A DNA stretch of 34,368 bases from Chara braunii (lineage: Eukaryota; Streptophyta; Charophyceae; Charales; Characeae): contig BFEA01000213.1 in the NCBI GenBank assembly GCA_003427395.1, forward strand, positions 431,526 to 465,893, written 5' to 3'. The notes under the pieces are model-generated. The model did no database searches. It saw nothing but the letters and a program-made list of their open reading frames with translations, and had not been told where the DNA came from. Positions 19,101 through 28,973 of this stretch are shown one piece after another (positions within the stretch are counted from its first letter, which is position 1; every line of letters begins with the position of its first letter). The position numbers and the translations under genes are program-made.

Positions 19101-22100
19101 GGCACCCCACCTATTCTTGTTCTATCATTTGTGAGCTACCTGCCGAGCCACGGGAGGTACTATTTTGCGGCGCTTGCGGAGTTGACCCGAATCCCAATCG
19201 TTTTGATCTAAGAAGTTTGTGGAAAAAAGACTGCGGAAAAGAATTGTCGCATCATCACAATCTACTGCCCCGCCGTATCGACAGAAAAGTGCAAAACCCG
19301 TTGATATTAGGTGATTATAGGAAGCGCACTCTGCACTTGATAAGCCAGCGTTAACCGAGGACAGAAAAGAGAAGATCGCCGCCGCGACTATGACTTGGGT
19401 TCGCGTCATCACAATCTACTGCCCCGCCGTATCGACAGAAAAGTGCAAAACCCGTTGATATTAGGTGATTATAGGAAGCGCACTCTGCACTTGTAGACAA
19501 GCCAGCGTTAACCGAGGACAGAAAAGAGAAGATCGCCGCCGCGATTATGACTTGGGTTCCACAGCATAAGGAATTCGTCGGGTGAAGTTGTGACTACACA
19601 GTCGAAAACAATAATATTCTCAAGTCGCCCGCGCTCGTGTGGGAGAAAAGGGACTTGTAAAACTGCGCGGTCGGGTCGTAAGACTTCTTTCTTTTCCCTA
19701 CACTAGCCAGACCTCCCAATGTTTCTTTTGGCAGGTTCCTTGCAGCAGCGGCCAAACTCGGCCATTCGATCGTACAGCTATATTTTCGGAAGATTCGTGA
19801 AAACTTCTCCTCGTGAAGCGTCGGAAATTACTACGGCCTCTTCAGAGTTCATAGAACAATGAGGCCGATTTCGCAGAGTGAAGTTATGGTGCCAAACCCG
19901 ATGGCCTTAGGGTTGTGCTTCACGAAGGATTTTCTTAACTGATGTGGCGCTCCATAGCGAAAATTCACTTTCCCTATGAACAGTGCATCAGCCGTTACTC
20001 TGGCGAAAGAAGAGGATTCGTGGCTGAGCGGGGACGCCATAAAACATTCTTAGTTAAATGATGTGCCCCCCCAGTCTCCTTCCCAAAATATATTCATTAA
20101 TGGGCCTCAGTCGTGCCGTCACCTTGGAGCGTGAAAAATGAACCTCAGCCGTCCTTTGCCCGATACAACGTTCTCATGTTCTTAGTTTACTGATGCGTCC
20201 GCCTGGTCTCCTTTCGGCAGGCGAAACGACGTCCGTGCCACCACCTTGCAGCGTGCAAAATGGACCTCAGCCCGTTCTCAGTTTAATGATGCGAACCGTT
20301 CTTAGTTTAATGATGCGTCCCCTTGGTCTCCTGTCGGCAGACGAAACGATGTCCGTGCCACACCACCTTGGAGCGTGCGAAATGGACCTCAGCCATCCTT
20401 TGCCCACGAAGTGTCCCACACGACCTGTGGAGCCTCGTCAAGAATTTACAGAGGAAACTGCTTACGTACTTTAAACAACCAGTACCTTTCCCAGGTACTT
20501 TTCAGAGATGTGGCTCGTTGATGGGCACAATGTTTTGGGGCCCCCTTTGATAGATTTGGCTGGCAGCTGTAGTCACGTTTCGGGCTGGCCGGTAGTTGTG
20601 GTGAGGGGCCTGTGCCTGATGTGTGGGTGAGGTGCCGGCGGCTTAAAAAGAAAAGAACTTGAACTGAACAAAAGAACTCGAACCAGGAATGTGGAGCACA
20701 AACAAGAATTTACGACGGAAAGGGCCTACTTCGAAGGGAAGAAAACACAAACTAGGACTGTGGAGCACAATCCCTATTCTAAGACCATCCGGATTTTGAC
20801 TCAGCGATTTGCCTTCCCTGCATTCCCTGCATTCCCTGCATTTGCGGCTTGTGAGCGAGGGAAATTTCGGGATTAAGAATAAATTTTGTCATTGAGGAAA
20901 GGGCCTGCTTTGAAGGGAAGAAACCACAAACTAGGACTGTGGAGCACAATCCCTATTCTAAGATCATCCGGATTTTGACTCAGCGATTTGCCTTCCCTGC
21001 ATTACCTGCATTACCTGCATTTGCGGCGTGTGAACGAGGGAAATTTCGTCATTAAGAATAAATTTTGTCACTAAGAATTGCCCTAAGTCAGTGAACTGCT
21101 GTGAAGAAGGTTACATCCCAAGGTTCTTTTTGCCCTTCCGAAAATGTGATGAGCGCACGTTGTATTTTTGTGACTATGTGTTTGTGGTGTGTTCTTATTG
21201 ATCTTCTGGTGCAGGATGTTTGCCAAAAGATCATGGCTTTTTCTCAGCAGGGCTCGCGAGCGATGTGCGTTCTATCTGCAAATGGTGCAATCTCTGCCGT
21301 TGCATTGCGACAGCAAACCGCAGCTGGAGGCACACTTACACTTGAGGTACTTATGCCAGCTTATTCTAGGACCCTACACCTCACCAAAATCGTCAAGTGA
21401 CCACTTGACATTTCTCTGTTGCCTACTATGCGACCGGGAAGAGATCTTTAAAACTTTCCGTCGGCGCAGTATGAAGTTTGTAAGAGGCGCATTATGAAGT
21501 TTGTAAGATCCGTGTAAATGACGGCTGACAGAGTGTAAACGATCTCGAAAGTGCTGAGCTGACATGCTATGGTCAAGCAGTATCATTGCGTGCTGATGAG
21601 TGGGTGGAGTTCATGAAGCTAGTCGTCAACATTGGTGTATTGAGTGCTCATTCTCTGTGAGAACGATAGTGTGATATCTCATCAAAGGGGGTCAGTGAAT
21701 GGTTGGTGAAAGAATACTAGCAGGCATGTATGAATCAGCAAATCCAGGAGAAGTGGAACATAAGAATGCGTGAAGTAGTGATGACTGCAAGAAAATGAAA
21801 GGGCATGGGATTGGCATGCTGTAGCAGGGTGTGAAGTGGACCATGATTGCCGAATGCATGAAGTGGAAATCGGAAATGTAGTGCTGGTGTGAATTCTCCT
21901 TGTCAATGGGCATCGCGAAGTGTCTGTTGGTTATACTTAGAGGTAATCTGGTAGTGCTGGTAGGTGGTTGTTTGGTCCTGGCTTGGAAATTAGAGGCCGT
22001 GGCCGTGGATTCTGTACAAGGAATGAGGAAGGAAATTTACGAGGTTGTTGAGAGCTTAGCAGATTTGGTTCTGAGAGGTGTAATTAGAGGCCATTTGCAA

Positions 22101-25100
22101 TAGGTTGAGAGTTATGACGAAATCTAGAGTTCCACTGAGGCTTTCTTTCCCGTATGTTTTGACTTGACCCTCACACACAGCTCTCTCGCACCTGTCTGTT
22201 ATGCGATTCTTCAACAAGGGCCATCGTTTGTCAATGAACTTGTCTGTTGCTCGCCTGACACATTGGACCTGCATTGACTGTGCCAAAGTTCATGTATGAA
22301 ATTGTGTTGCGCGCTTTACACATTGGACACTGTTTTCAATTTGTTTGCCTGCGCTTAACCAAACTCGTTTTGTCAACAAGAGCCTTAGTCCCACACTTGA
22401 GTTCCGCACCTGACTCCTTTTTGCTTGATCAGGTTTTGAATCCGAAGATGAGAATGACGTGATATGTGGCCGTCACCCTTTTCAGCATCCTGGTTTGCCT
22501 GCGCTTAACCAAACTCGTTTTGTCAACAAGAGCCTTAGTCCCACACTTGAGTTCGCACCTGACTCCTTTTTGCTTGATCAGGTTTTGAATCCGAAGATGA
22601 GAATGACGTGATATGTGGCCGTCACCCTTTTCAGCATCCTGCCTGTGTTTTGTTATCTTTCTCTTGTTGCATCTATGTCTTGTAATCTTCTTTCGTTACA
22701 TGTTTCTTGAGATTCGGTGAACTACATGTGCTGAGAGGTGAATTCCGGTAATCTTTAACTCACAGACCATAGTTTCTGCTTTTTGGCGGCAATTCGCGTG
22801 TTTCTGATTATATACTGACGTATGTATTGGTCTTGCCAATGCGGGAAGGAGCTCGTGTTTGATCTGTGGCATCACTGGAACTACCGCACTGCCATATCTG
22901 TGCTATGTTTTTGTGACAGATGCAGGGCGTTGTTGAATCTTTTATTCTGTGCGTGTGCTCTCTCTGTCACTCTTGTGATGCATGACATTTCCTATCCCTC
23001 CTTCCTATTGATATATTCCTCGCTTGGCCAATTTCAGGAGCCATTTGTATTCTCATCCTGTGAGCAGTCCCATGTTAACTTCTTGAGTGAGCATTGCCTG
23101 GCACAACGTAGGCCCCTCGTAGCCATGCGTTGCCTCCTTTCCGCTGTAACTAGTGAAGGAAAACCAATTGTCCTGTATTGTCCAGTGACTCAAGTCACTT
23201 AGGTCTTGATCTTCTGTGAAGGGTTTACCGACCACACTGGTATATGTGGAAGGTCGCAAGCAAGTATGCAATCACTGATCCGTATATATTTTCCCTGCTC
23301 CGTTTCACATAACCGTTGTACCCTGCATGGAGGTCTCAGGACCATGCATTCCATACTGCCTTCGTCGTTGTCATTCATGTTGGGGTCCTCCAGGCATTCC
23401 TCCTTCACTTAGTGGTCCGTGCCTTTGTCGTGCATGTTGGAGTTTGAATACTGCATTCGATACGCTTGTAGCTTTAGCCGAGGTGCATGATGCAGATGGC
23501 CAGGTCATGAATATTATCAATTCCCTTATTCCAACTGTGTTTGAATGGCTGTATTGAATCTTCTTGAAAGCTCTAGTGGTGAGTTAGTACCTTGAATAGA
23601 GGGTCTACACATGGTATGAATCTTGTGTGTGCGTGTGTGTGTGCATGTGCATGTGTGCGTGTGTGTGTGCATGTGTGTGTGTTTGCTGTTCTGCGAAGTG
23701 TTTGATGCATGCGAGTTTGCAGGGGCGCCCTCTGTGTGTGGGTGTTGCCTCACAGAAACAACGATCAGAGCTCTCTGCTCTTTGATGGTTACTATTGTTT
23801 TTGTAAAAGAGTTTCTTTCAGTAGTTTTCAGGCATATGATTGCTGTCGTTTGTGTGCTTTCGGAGACAGATATTTAATGGTTTTTTGCGTGCATGCCCCT
23901 ATCGGCACCGAAGTCCTAGCAGGCATTCTTGCAGATATGAATGGCATTTTTTTCGGAATGCAGTGACACATCCGTGTGCTCTAGAGCTATGTCTGCACAA
24001 GCTCCTGGATACTCTGTCATGGTTGTCTCGTCGACTTTTGATAGTTGTATTTCGGCTGTATTTTGGAGTGTTCGCTTGACTGCTGCTGTTGATGGGATAG
24101 CCATTTCATGAAGGCATTCAGTCCTTACGTAAGGGAACTTGTTCCAGTTTTGGCAATGCTGCTCTGGGACGTTCAGCTGATGCGTTGATGGGAGATATGA
24201 GTTCAGCTCTGTCTCCCTGCTTTGCTATGTTGTCTGGCATCCAGTCTGTTGAAGGAAGCTAGCTTTGATGGCAGATGTGTGTTGTTTGGGTTGGGCGTGG
24301 CACTGCTGCTTGCTTGCTGGCTAGCTGGCAGTCCTACTTCTGTTGCTGTACTAAAAGATAGCAAAATTATGCTGTGCTGATTGCTTTTCTCTGGTTGGCG
24401 GATAGCTGGATTCCTCTTACCCTGAAAGCACCAAATTCGTCTCTTATGTGCTGCTGATCCTATGAATGCTCCTAGAGTGGTATCCAGCAGTCACTGTCCT
24501 GCTGTTCTTCTCACCTTTCTAGCCCTGCCCTCGCCCCCCTTGCCCCCCTCCCTCCCAAGAAAAAGCACCCATTCCCGTCCCCCCCTCTCCTCCTCCTACT
24601 GTTTAACTTTGCCTGTCTTTTCTATCAGGCACCCCATGCCCAACCCCTTCATTCCTTTCCCCGGCCTGCCCCCATAGTCTCTTTGATCTTGCATCAAATT
24701 CACAGTGTCTTGTCTTGTGCGTCCTCCATATCCGTTCTTTTAATTTTCATTTTGAAAACGATGGTGCTTTTGCTAGGCGGACGGGACTTGTTCACGCCGG
24801 GTGGTTGATACGATAGTCTACGAGGTGAGAGGGTTTTGTTTTCTTACCCTCCCTCCACTTTTTTTTCACCTGTATGGTTTTCTCCGTTTGTCCACGTGGC
24901 GCCTCTATGTTGGATGTGCCTCATACCTTCTGACTTTTTGTTACACCAGCCACCTCAATTTCCTTTGTAGTCCTAATCCATCTTCATACACACATCAGTC
25001 TATCAGCTCTCAGTTCTTTTCCACATTAGTAAGCATATATTCAAGGCTGTTTACTCCGCCCTCTTCCCCTTAAACTTCGTACTGGCCCTCCCTCACCTCC

Positions 25101-28100
25101 TCCCTTTCTTCCCCACTCACTTCCCCTTCCCCTCCTCCCGTCCCTCCCTTGGCCGCCCTAACAACCCACCCAACCACCCATTCTCCTGCAGCCCTTTCCA
25201 CCTCTTATCCTATCTGATTGGCTTTTGTCATTGATTCCAATTCTCTTTCTTTCCTGCATGATTGTTTGAGGCTTGCTTGATCCTGTGATTTCATGTGTAT
25301 CTTAAAAATCTGAGTTCTCGATTTTGAACTGTTCGACTTCTCTGGTTTTGATTTTGGAAGACTGGTGGATCTACCCATCTTTCTTTTGTTTTTTGTTTGT
25401 AGTCGATCTGTATCAGTCAACGTTGCCAGCTCACTCTGCATACCCCGGGTGCACTTGTTGCTGTTTAGCCTTGTTCTCATCTCCTGTATCTTGCTGGTCG
25501 AATGCTTAATACCTGTCTGAAAATATGCAGATGGTCTATTTGTTGTTCAGCTTTTGCTTTTGTCATATGAATTGTAACGATGCACACATATATATAACCT
25601 TCGTGCCTTCCATAGCATTTTGGTTTAGTGAAGCTTTTGAAACTCTGTCGAGTTTATTGTGGTTCTCTCAGCCATTGATTGATATCATTGACATTACCCC
25701 AGTCAATGGTTTCTTGCTGGAAGTGAACTCCTGACAATAGACCCATGAGTTCCTCCGTCAGAGAGTACTACAAGAGAAACGTGGAATTTGAATTTGCTAT
25801 GGATCGACTCTATAATATAAATGTGCTAATTACAGAAGTGCTGGTTTCTTCTCCCTTGGTTTTGGTTCCCAACTGTGTCGGATGTCCGCCGTTCAGATGG
25901 AACCTGGAATTTGTGCTCTACCTGTCACTCAATGCCTGTCTCCCCTCCTCCTCCTGCCCTCCCACCCTGTTTCTTCCCTGCAATAAACCAGTGTCATTCC
26001 TTGAATGTGGTAGACATAATTGTCTACATGCATCTCATAGGGCGTTGGAATTTGCTTGAGTAATGTTTGGTTGAATGCCTGAAAATGAAAGAAGAGTAAC
26101 CTGGTAGCATAGCTTTTTCACTTGGATGAACGGAAAAAGAAAAGCCAAAGAACCAGCCCATGTGGCTGAACGATGATACAAACGTCCAACGGTCAGTACG
26201 GGCTAGCACTGATTAAATGCGTGGTCCACTGGCCCTGTTTTCTTTCGCCGCACTTATTAAAACGGATGAAATCCTGTACAAACGTAATGCTCTGGGGGCT
26301 TGCCACACTGATCTCGAAGATGGGACGACTTTTGGCCCCTTCACCAAGTTGTCTGCTGTTTTTGGCGGTTTGTTTTTTCAGAGTTTCTGCCCCTTCACCA
26401 CTCAGCTTCACCACTCAGCACTCATGGAAGGGGCAACATCGGCTTTTGAGAGTTTCTGCCTCTTCACCACTCAGCACTTGTGGAAGGGCCAACTTTTGAA
26501 TGTAATACAATCGGGCATGTGGACAGGACAACCTTATCCGTCCCATCCCCAGGCCCACTCCAATTTTGAGGGTACTGTTGAGAGGTAGGTGGACTCTCAA
26601 TAGTCTTGATGTTGCAGGCTGGTGATCTCACGTTTTTTTAGATGTGTTCCCAAAACTCTTTTCCGATACCTCTTGAAACTTTCTATCAGTCGGAGTTTCA
26701 CGAGACTGTATTGCAGTGGCCATTGTCTGGAAAAAAATGGCTCTGAGAGAGGTGTGGCGAGGTCCTTGGTTCCTTGAAGATTGTTGACTGTCGTCTTCCA
26801 GGGCGAGATCATGCCGTCTCTGGTCACCGCACTCTCTGAACAGATTTGACTCAGGAGTCGCTGAGCTTCTGCTGCCAGGTATTGGAGTCTGTCAGTTGTA
26901 GAGGTCACCATCGGATGCTAGAGTGTGGTAGCCACCTTTGTGTGTGGCATCATCTCAGGCTGCTGCCGGGGTGCTAACTGGTGAAGCTGTGACCTGCCGT
27001 GTTTACCCCTGTGCTTCATGGGCAGCACAAGGGGCGGTAGTGTTTGTCATTGTGGTGATGTGTCAGAGACACTTTAGGGTGGGTACAATGATGCCTCATT
27101 TCTGTATGTCGAACTTGTACACTCGGGGAAAACTTGTGAATAGGTTGCAATTTTATGGTTGATATGTGCAAATTGTTCTGTGTACTTTTTCCCCCACCAC
27201 ATCAGAGGTGAGAGGTGTTAGGTGATGCCACAGGGAAAGGTTCTCCCTCCCAGTGTCTCCAGGCGTCACTCGAGTCCTGAAAGAGGATAATCACCGTTGT
27301 TTCCTTCTTGGGTCATAGATACATGCGGTTTGGGAATGAATGTGTTGCACAGTCCGAGGTCAGGAACAGCCCTAATTATCCTTGTGATGCTGACATCCAG
27401 TGTATTGATTAGAAATCGTTTTGGGATGTTTGGGCAATGCCATGGCATTGCTTGCAGTTGTGTTAGCGATTGTGTTGGGATGCTTTGGCAATGGTATGGC
27501 ATTTTGCTTGCAATGGTACTCTCGATGCCTGGCTGGCAGTGGGAGTTACTCGTGTCCATGCATTTTGCAATGGTATGGCATTTTGTTTGATGTGTTTGCG
27601 GAATGGTTGGGAGGTCGATAGGTGATTATTCCTCCCATCCATGGTGAATGGTTTGAAAGTAGATAGGTGATTTGCAGTATCCAAGGCTTACAGTAGCTTA
27701 TCGGCTGTGATGACACAGGGAAGGTACGAACTCCTTTCACTATCGGGGTCTTTCATGCCTGGTGAGGCTGCTGGCGGGCGGAGCCGGACAGGAGGATTGA
27801 GTGTGTCATTGGCAGCACCTGATGGACGAGTGTTTGGAGGGAGTGTGGCTGGAATTCTAATGGCAGCAAGTCCTATTCAGGTATGTTTTCGTGCAATGCT
27901 TCTTTCGGGAGCAATTCGTGTGTTTGAGGTACTGAATACTTGGAAGCGGTTTCTTCTCATATTGGACTGGATTTGTCAGTGTTCTAAACTGAAATGACTT
28001 CAATGCTGATTAGCATCATCATTCTTATATGTGATCACTTATCAACAGTATATTGGTACGAGTGCAATTTTCACAGCTTGAATCTAACCGGGCGTCTTCC

Positions 28101-28973
28101 TCGGGATGGGCAGTTTAGTGTAATCTGTCTGCCGGATAGAAATGGAGGACGATTGGTGAAATTTATGTTCCTACCCGCCTTGCTGGTGCCACAGACTTTG
28201 AAATGTCGCACAGGTTGTGAAGCATCTAATTTTTTTGAAGGTCTCAAAGTTTCCGTTGGATATTTGTATGTGGCAATGCGCTGTTAACTCTGCATTTTCT
28301 AATTCTTCAGAGTGGAGAAGAGAGTGCGCTCTTTGTAGTTTTGAATTGTATGTGGCAAGGCGTGCCGGCTCTGGCTAATGGCTAGCGGGGAATGAATGCT
28401 ATTGTGCAGGTGGTGGTTGGAACATTCCACAATGAGTCGGGGAAGTCTGCACAAACTCCTTCGGTGTCAGGGGGAAATGAGGTTGGCTTGAGCCTCGTAC
28501 CACAAGGGACTCTAATGCACCAGGTGAACACAGGTGCGGGGATGAGTCCAGGCCAGCAACAGGTGCAGACACCACCTGGGCAGCAGCAAGGGGGAATGCT
28601 TTCACGAGTTCCAAAGCATGAAGGCGGCGGTTCAAAGCCAAGCACGCCACCATTATCAGGGCCTCAGTCTTCAGCAGGGCAAGGTTCTCATCAGCCAGGG
28701 GCTCACCATCAGGGGCAAGGTGGGCAAGGAGGGGCCATGCACCAAGTTGGCCCTGGAGTTGGGGGCTCCTCTGGTGGATATCAGAATCAGGGGCCCCCAG
28801 GTGGATATCAGATTGGAGTTGGAGGGTCAGGGGGCCATCAAATGGGAGGGCATAATTCGGGAGGCGGTGGTGGTCACATGGGGGTGATGTCGAGCATGGC
28901 CTGGGGAAATACACCCGGAATGTCAGATAGCAGGAGGAGCACAGATATCAATATATCACTCCCTGGTGGTTAG
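12496..28973 (+). CDS. AHL protein: AT-hook motif nuclear-localized protein, clade B type II (5 coding exons)
   Basis: Plant AHL-family chromatin protein. The family binds AT-rich DNA in the minor groove via AT-hooks and multimerises through the PPC (DUF296) domain in the nucleus. Coding exons are 12496-13177, 16424-16467, 21215-21346, 27719-27880 and 28410-28973, giving 527 residues. Layout: Gln/His stretch 24-31; Gly-rich 86-140; AT-hook 1 KKKRGRPRKF at 178-187 (type II hook); AT-hook 2 RGRPPGSGKK at 214-223 (type I hook); PPC about 229-352; Gln/Gly-rich tail; C-terminus STDINISLPGG. The PPC starts with FTPH (type B), includes SANGAIS, GRYELLSLSGSF and RSRTGGLSVSL. Two hooks plus FTPH fit the type II AHL class. 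All introns are GT-AG with phases 1,0,0,0. I chose the ATG at 12496 because it opens the Gly-rich exon; a start further upstream is not excluded. The individual family member is not identifiable. Confidence 0.95.
13178..16423 (+). other. AHL intron 1 (3246 bp)
   Basis: From about 13190 to 15740 the sense strand is strongly pyrimidine-rich (C/T) and poor in A. This leaves long open plus-strand frames (for example 13188-14045) that are compositional only. The rest, 15740-16423, is ordinary mixed sequence. No gene or transposon recognised. Confidence 0.85.
16424..16467 (+). CDS. AHL exon 2 (44-nt micro-exon, start of PPC domain)
   Basis: Only 44 nt, bounded by AAAAACAG| and GAG|GTGAGC. With the leftover base of exon 1 it encodes GAGFTPHVIMVGTYE, the first beta strand of the PPC domain; FTPH is the hallmark of type B PPC domains. 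Phase 1 in and phase 0 out agree exactly with exons 1 and 3. The acceptor has a weak polypyrimidine tract, so exon definition may depend on other signals. Gene finders would easily miss this exon. Confidence 0.88.
16537..16660 (+). repeat. 31-bp minisatellite, 4 copies
   Basis: Unit AGTGTCAATCCGCACTTATG plus CTGTCCACTCA; copies start at 16537, 16568, 16599 and 16630. It lies 70 bp after the micro-exon 2. Confidence 0.93.
16921..16986 (+). repeat. 33-bp perfect tandem duplication
   Basis: AATTAAGTATGAAGTAACAG... repeated exactly at 16921-16953 and 16954-16986. Confidence 0.95.
17484..17643 (+). repeat. 55-bp tandem repeat, 3 copies
   Basis: Copies start at 17484, 17539 and 17594; shared core CACCTGGCCCGGAAAAGGGC. 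The third copy lacks five bases. Confidence 0.93.
17671..17805 (+). repeat. ~70-bp tandem duplication
   Basis: Shared blocks ATAGCGCTTCTCTTTTAGCA and GTATACGTCCATACGA, at about 17681-17733 and 17749-17803. Confidence 0.85.
18376..18777 (+). repeat. 218-bp tandem duplication
   Basis: Copies at 18376-18593 and 18594-18777 (second shorter), sharing GACACAGGAGCTAGTG-like, ATCGCGCCTTG and CACAAGGTACG blocks with about 10-15% differences by eye. A nested 29-bp repeat (ACTTAGTTTCATAATTG) sits at the end of copy 1. Confidence 0.88.
19125..19409 (-). CDS. Hypothetical 94-residue frame with a signal-peptide-like start (doubtful)
   Basis: ATG at 19407-19409 opens MTRTQVIVAAAIFSFLSSVN, a short basic start plus a hydrophobic stretch with a plausible cleavage region (SSVNA), followed by three spaced cysteines and a basic end. 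It lies antisense in AHL intron 2. Most of it falls in copy 1 of the 154-bp duplication, and copy 2 keeps the same reading for about 50 residues with an in-frame 3-bp difference. No known family recognised. A chance frame is the more likely explanation. Confidence 0.15.
   Translation of the reverse strand: MTRTQVIVAAAIFSFLSSVNAGLSSAECASYNHLISTGFALFCRYGGAVDCDDATILFRSLFSTNFLDQNDWDSGQLRKRRKIVPPVARQVAHK
19252..19561 (+). repeat. 154-bp tandem duplication
   Basis: Copies at 19252-19405 and 19406-19561 are almost identical, differing mainly by a 3-bp insertion and one or two substitutions. Confidence 0.93.
20047..20420 (+). repeat. Degenerate ~125-bp tandem repeat, 3 copies
   Basis: Copies begin at about 20047, 20179 and 20299, each running TTCTTAGTT...GATG..TCTCCT..CACCTTG..GCGTG..AAATG.ACCTCAGCC. 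A partial copy start is at 20274. Confidence 0.85.
20717..21075 (+). repeat. 179-bp tandem duplication
   Basis: Copies at 20717-20895 and 20896-21075, over 90% alike by eye. Each contains its own nested triplicate of CCCTGCATT (ACCTGCATT in copy 2), so the nested repeat predates the duplication. Confidence 0.92.
21215..21346 (+). CDS. AHL exon 3 (PPC core)
   Basis: 132 nt, acceptor CTGGTGCAG|, donor CTTGAG|GTACTT, phase 0 on both sides. It encodes 44 residues, from DVCQKIMAFSQQG through CVLSANGAISAVALRQ to GGTLTLE. These match the family consensus SFSQQGPR.VC.LSANG.IS.V.LRQ. Confidence 0.95.
22343..22641 (+). repeat. 150-bp tandem duplication
   Basis: Copies at 22343-22492 and 22493-22641 start GTTTGCCTGCGCTTAACC and are nearly identical apart from a one-base deletion. 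Confidence 0.94.
23624..23684 (+). repeat. (TG)n microsatellite, interrupted
   Basis: About 60 bp of TG with CG and CATG interruptions, in AHL intron 3. Confidence 0.93.
26384..26490 (+). repeat. ~73-bp duplication
   Basis: GAGTTTCTGCC(C/T)CTTCACCACTCAGC... appears at about 26380 and 26449, with an extra TTCACCACTCAGC inside the first copy and GGAAGGG.CAAC after each. Confidence 0.8.
27719..27880 (+). CDS. AHL exon 4 (PPC core with GRYELL motif)
   Basis: 162 nt, acceptor GATGACACAG|, donor ATTCAG|GTATGT, phase 0 on both sides. It encodes 54 residues starting GRYELLSLSGSFMP, then RSRTGGLSVSLAAPDGRV and AGILMAASPIQ. GRYELL corresponds to the GRFEIL motif reported as needed for AHL interactions with other nuclear proteins, with two conservative changes. 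Confidence 0.95.
27881..28409 (+). other. AHL intron 4 (529 bp)
   Basis: Bounded by GTATGT and GTGCAG. No feature inside. Confidence 0.92.
28410..28973 (+). CDS. AHL exon 5 (end of PPC and Gly/Gln-rich tail)
   Basis: 564 nt including the TAG stop at 28971-28973, acceptor ATTGTGCAG|. It starts VVVGTFHNESGK, the last PPC strand, then a long low-complexity tail rich in Gly, Gln, His and Pro (GQQQVQTPPGQQQGG). It ends in DSRRSTDINISLPGG, a compact non-repetitive end that looks conserved. The tail is probably disordered. Confidence 0.93.
   Translation: MVVGTFHNESGKSAQTPSVSGGNEVGLSLVPQGTLMHQVNTGAGMSPGQQQVQTPPGQQQGGMLSRVPKHEGGGSKPSTPPLSGPQSSAGQGSHQPGAHHQGQGGQGGAMHQVGPGVGGSSGGYQNQGPPGGYQIGVGGSGGHQMGGHNSGGGGGHMGVMSSMAWGNTPGMSDSRRSTDINISLPGG

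Larger units (their letters stand above)
16468..21214 (+). other. AHL intron 2 (4747 bp)
   Basis: Packed with short tandem duplications listed separately (31, 33, 55, ~70, 218, 154, ~125 and 179 bp periods). One minus-strand 94-residue frame at 19125-19409 is noted separately. No transposon domain seen. Confidence 0.88.
21347..27718 (+). other. AHL intron 3 (6372 bp)
   Basis: Contains a 150-bp tandem duplication (22343-22641), a TG tract, a C-rich stretch (about 24500-24670 and 25075-25200) and small duplications near 26380-26490 and 27420-27600. No protein-like frame that I would call. Confidence 0.9.

Noticed and set aside
28399-28914. Minus-strand 171-residue frame
   Set aside because: Antisense shadow of AHL exon 5, whose PPC end and splice phase are well supported.
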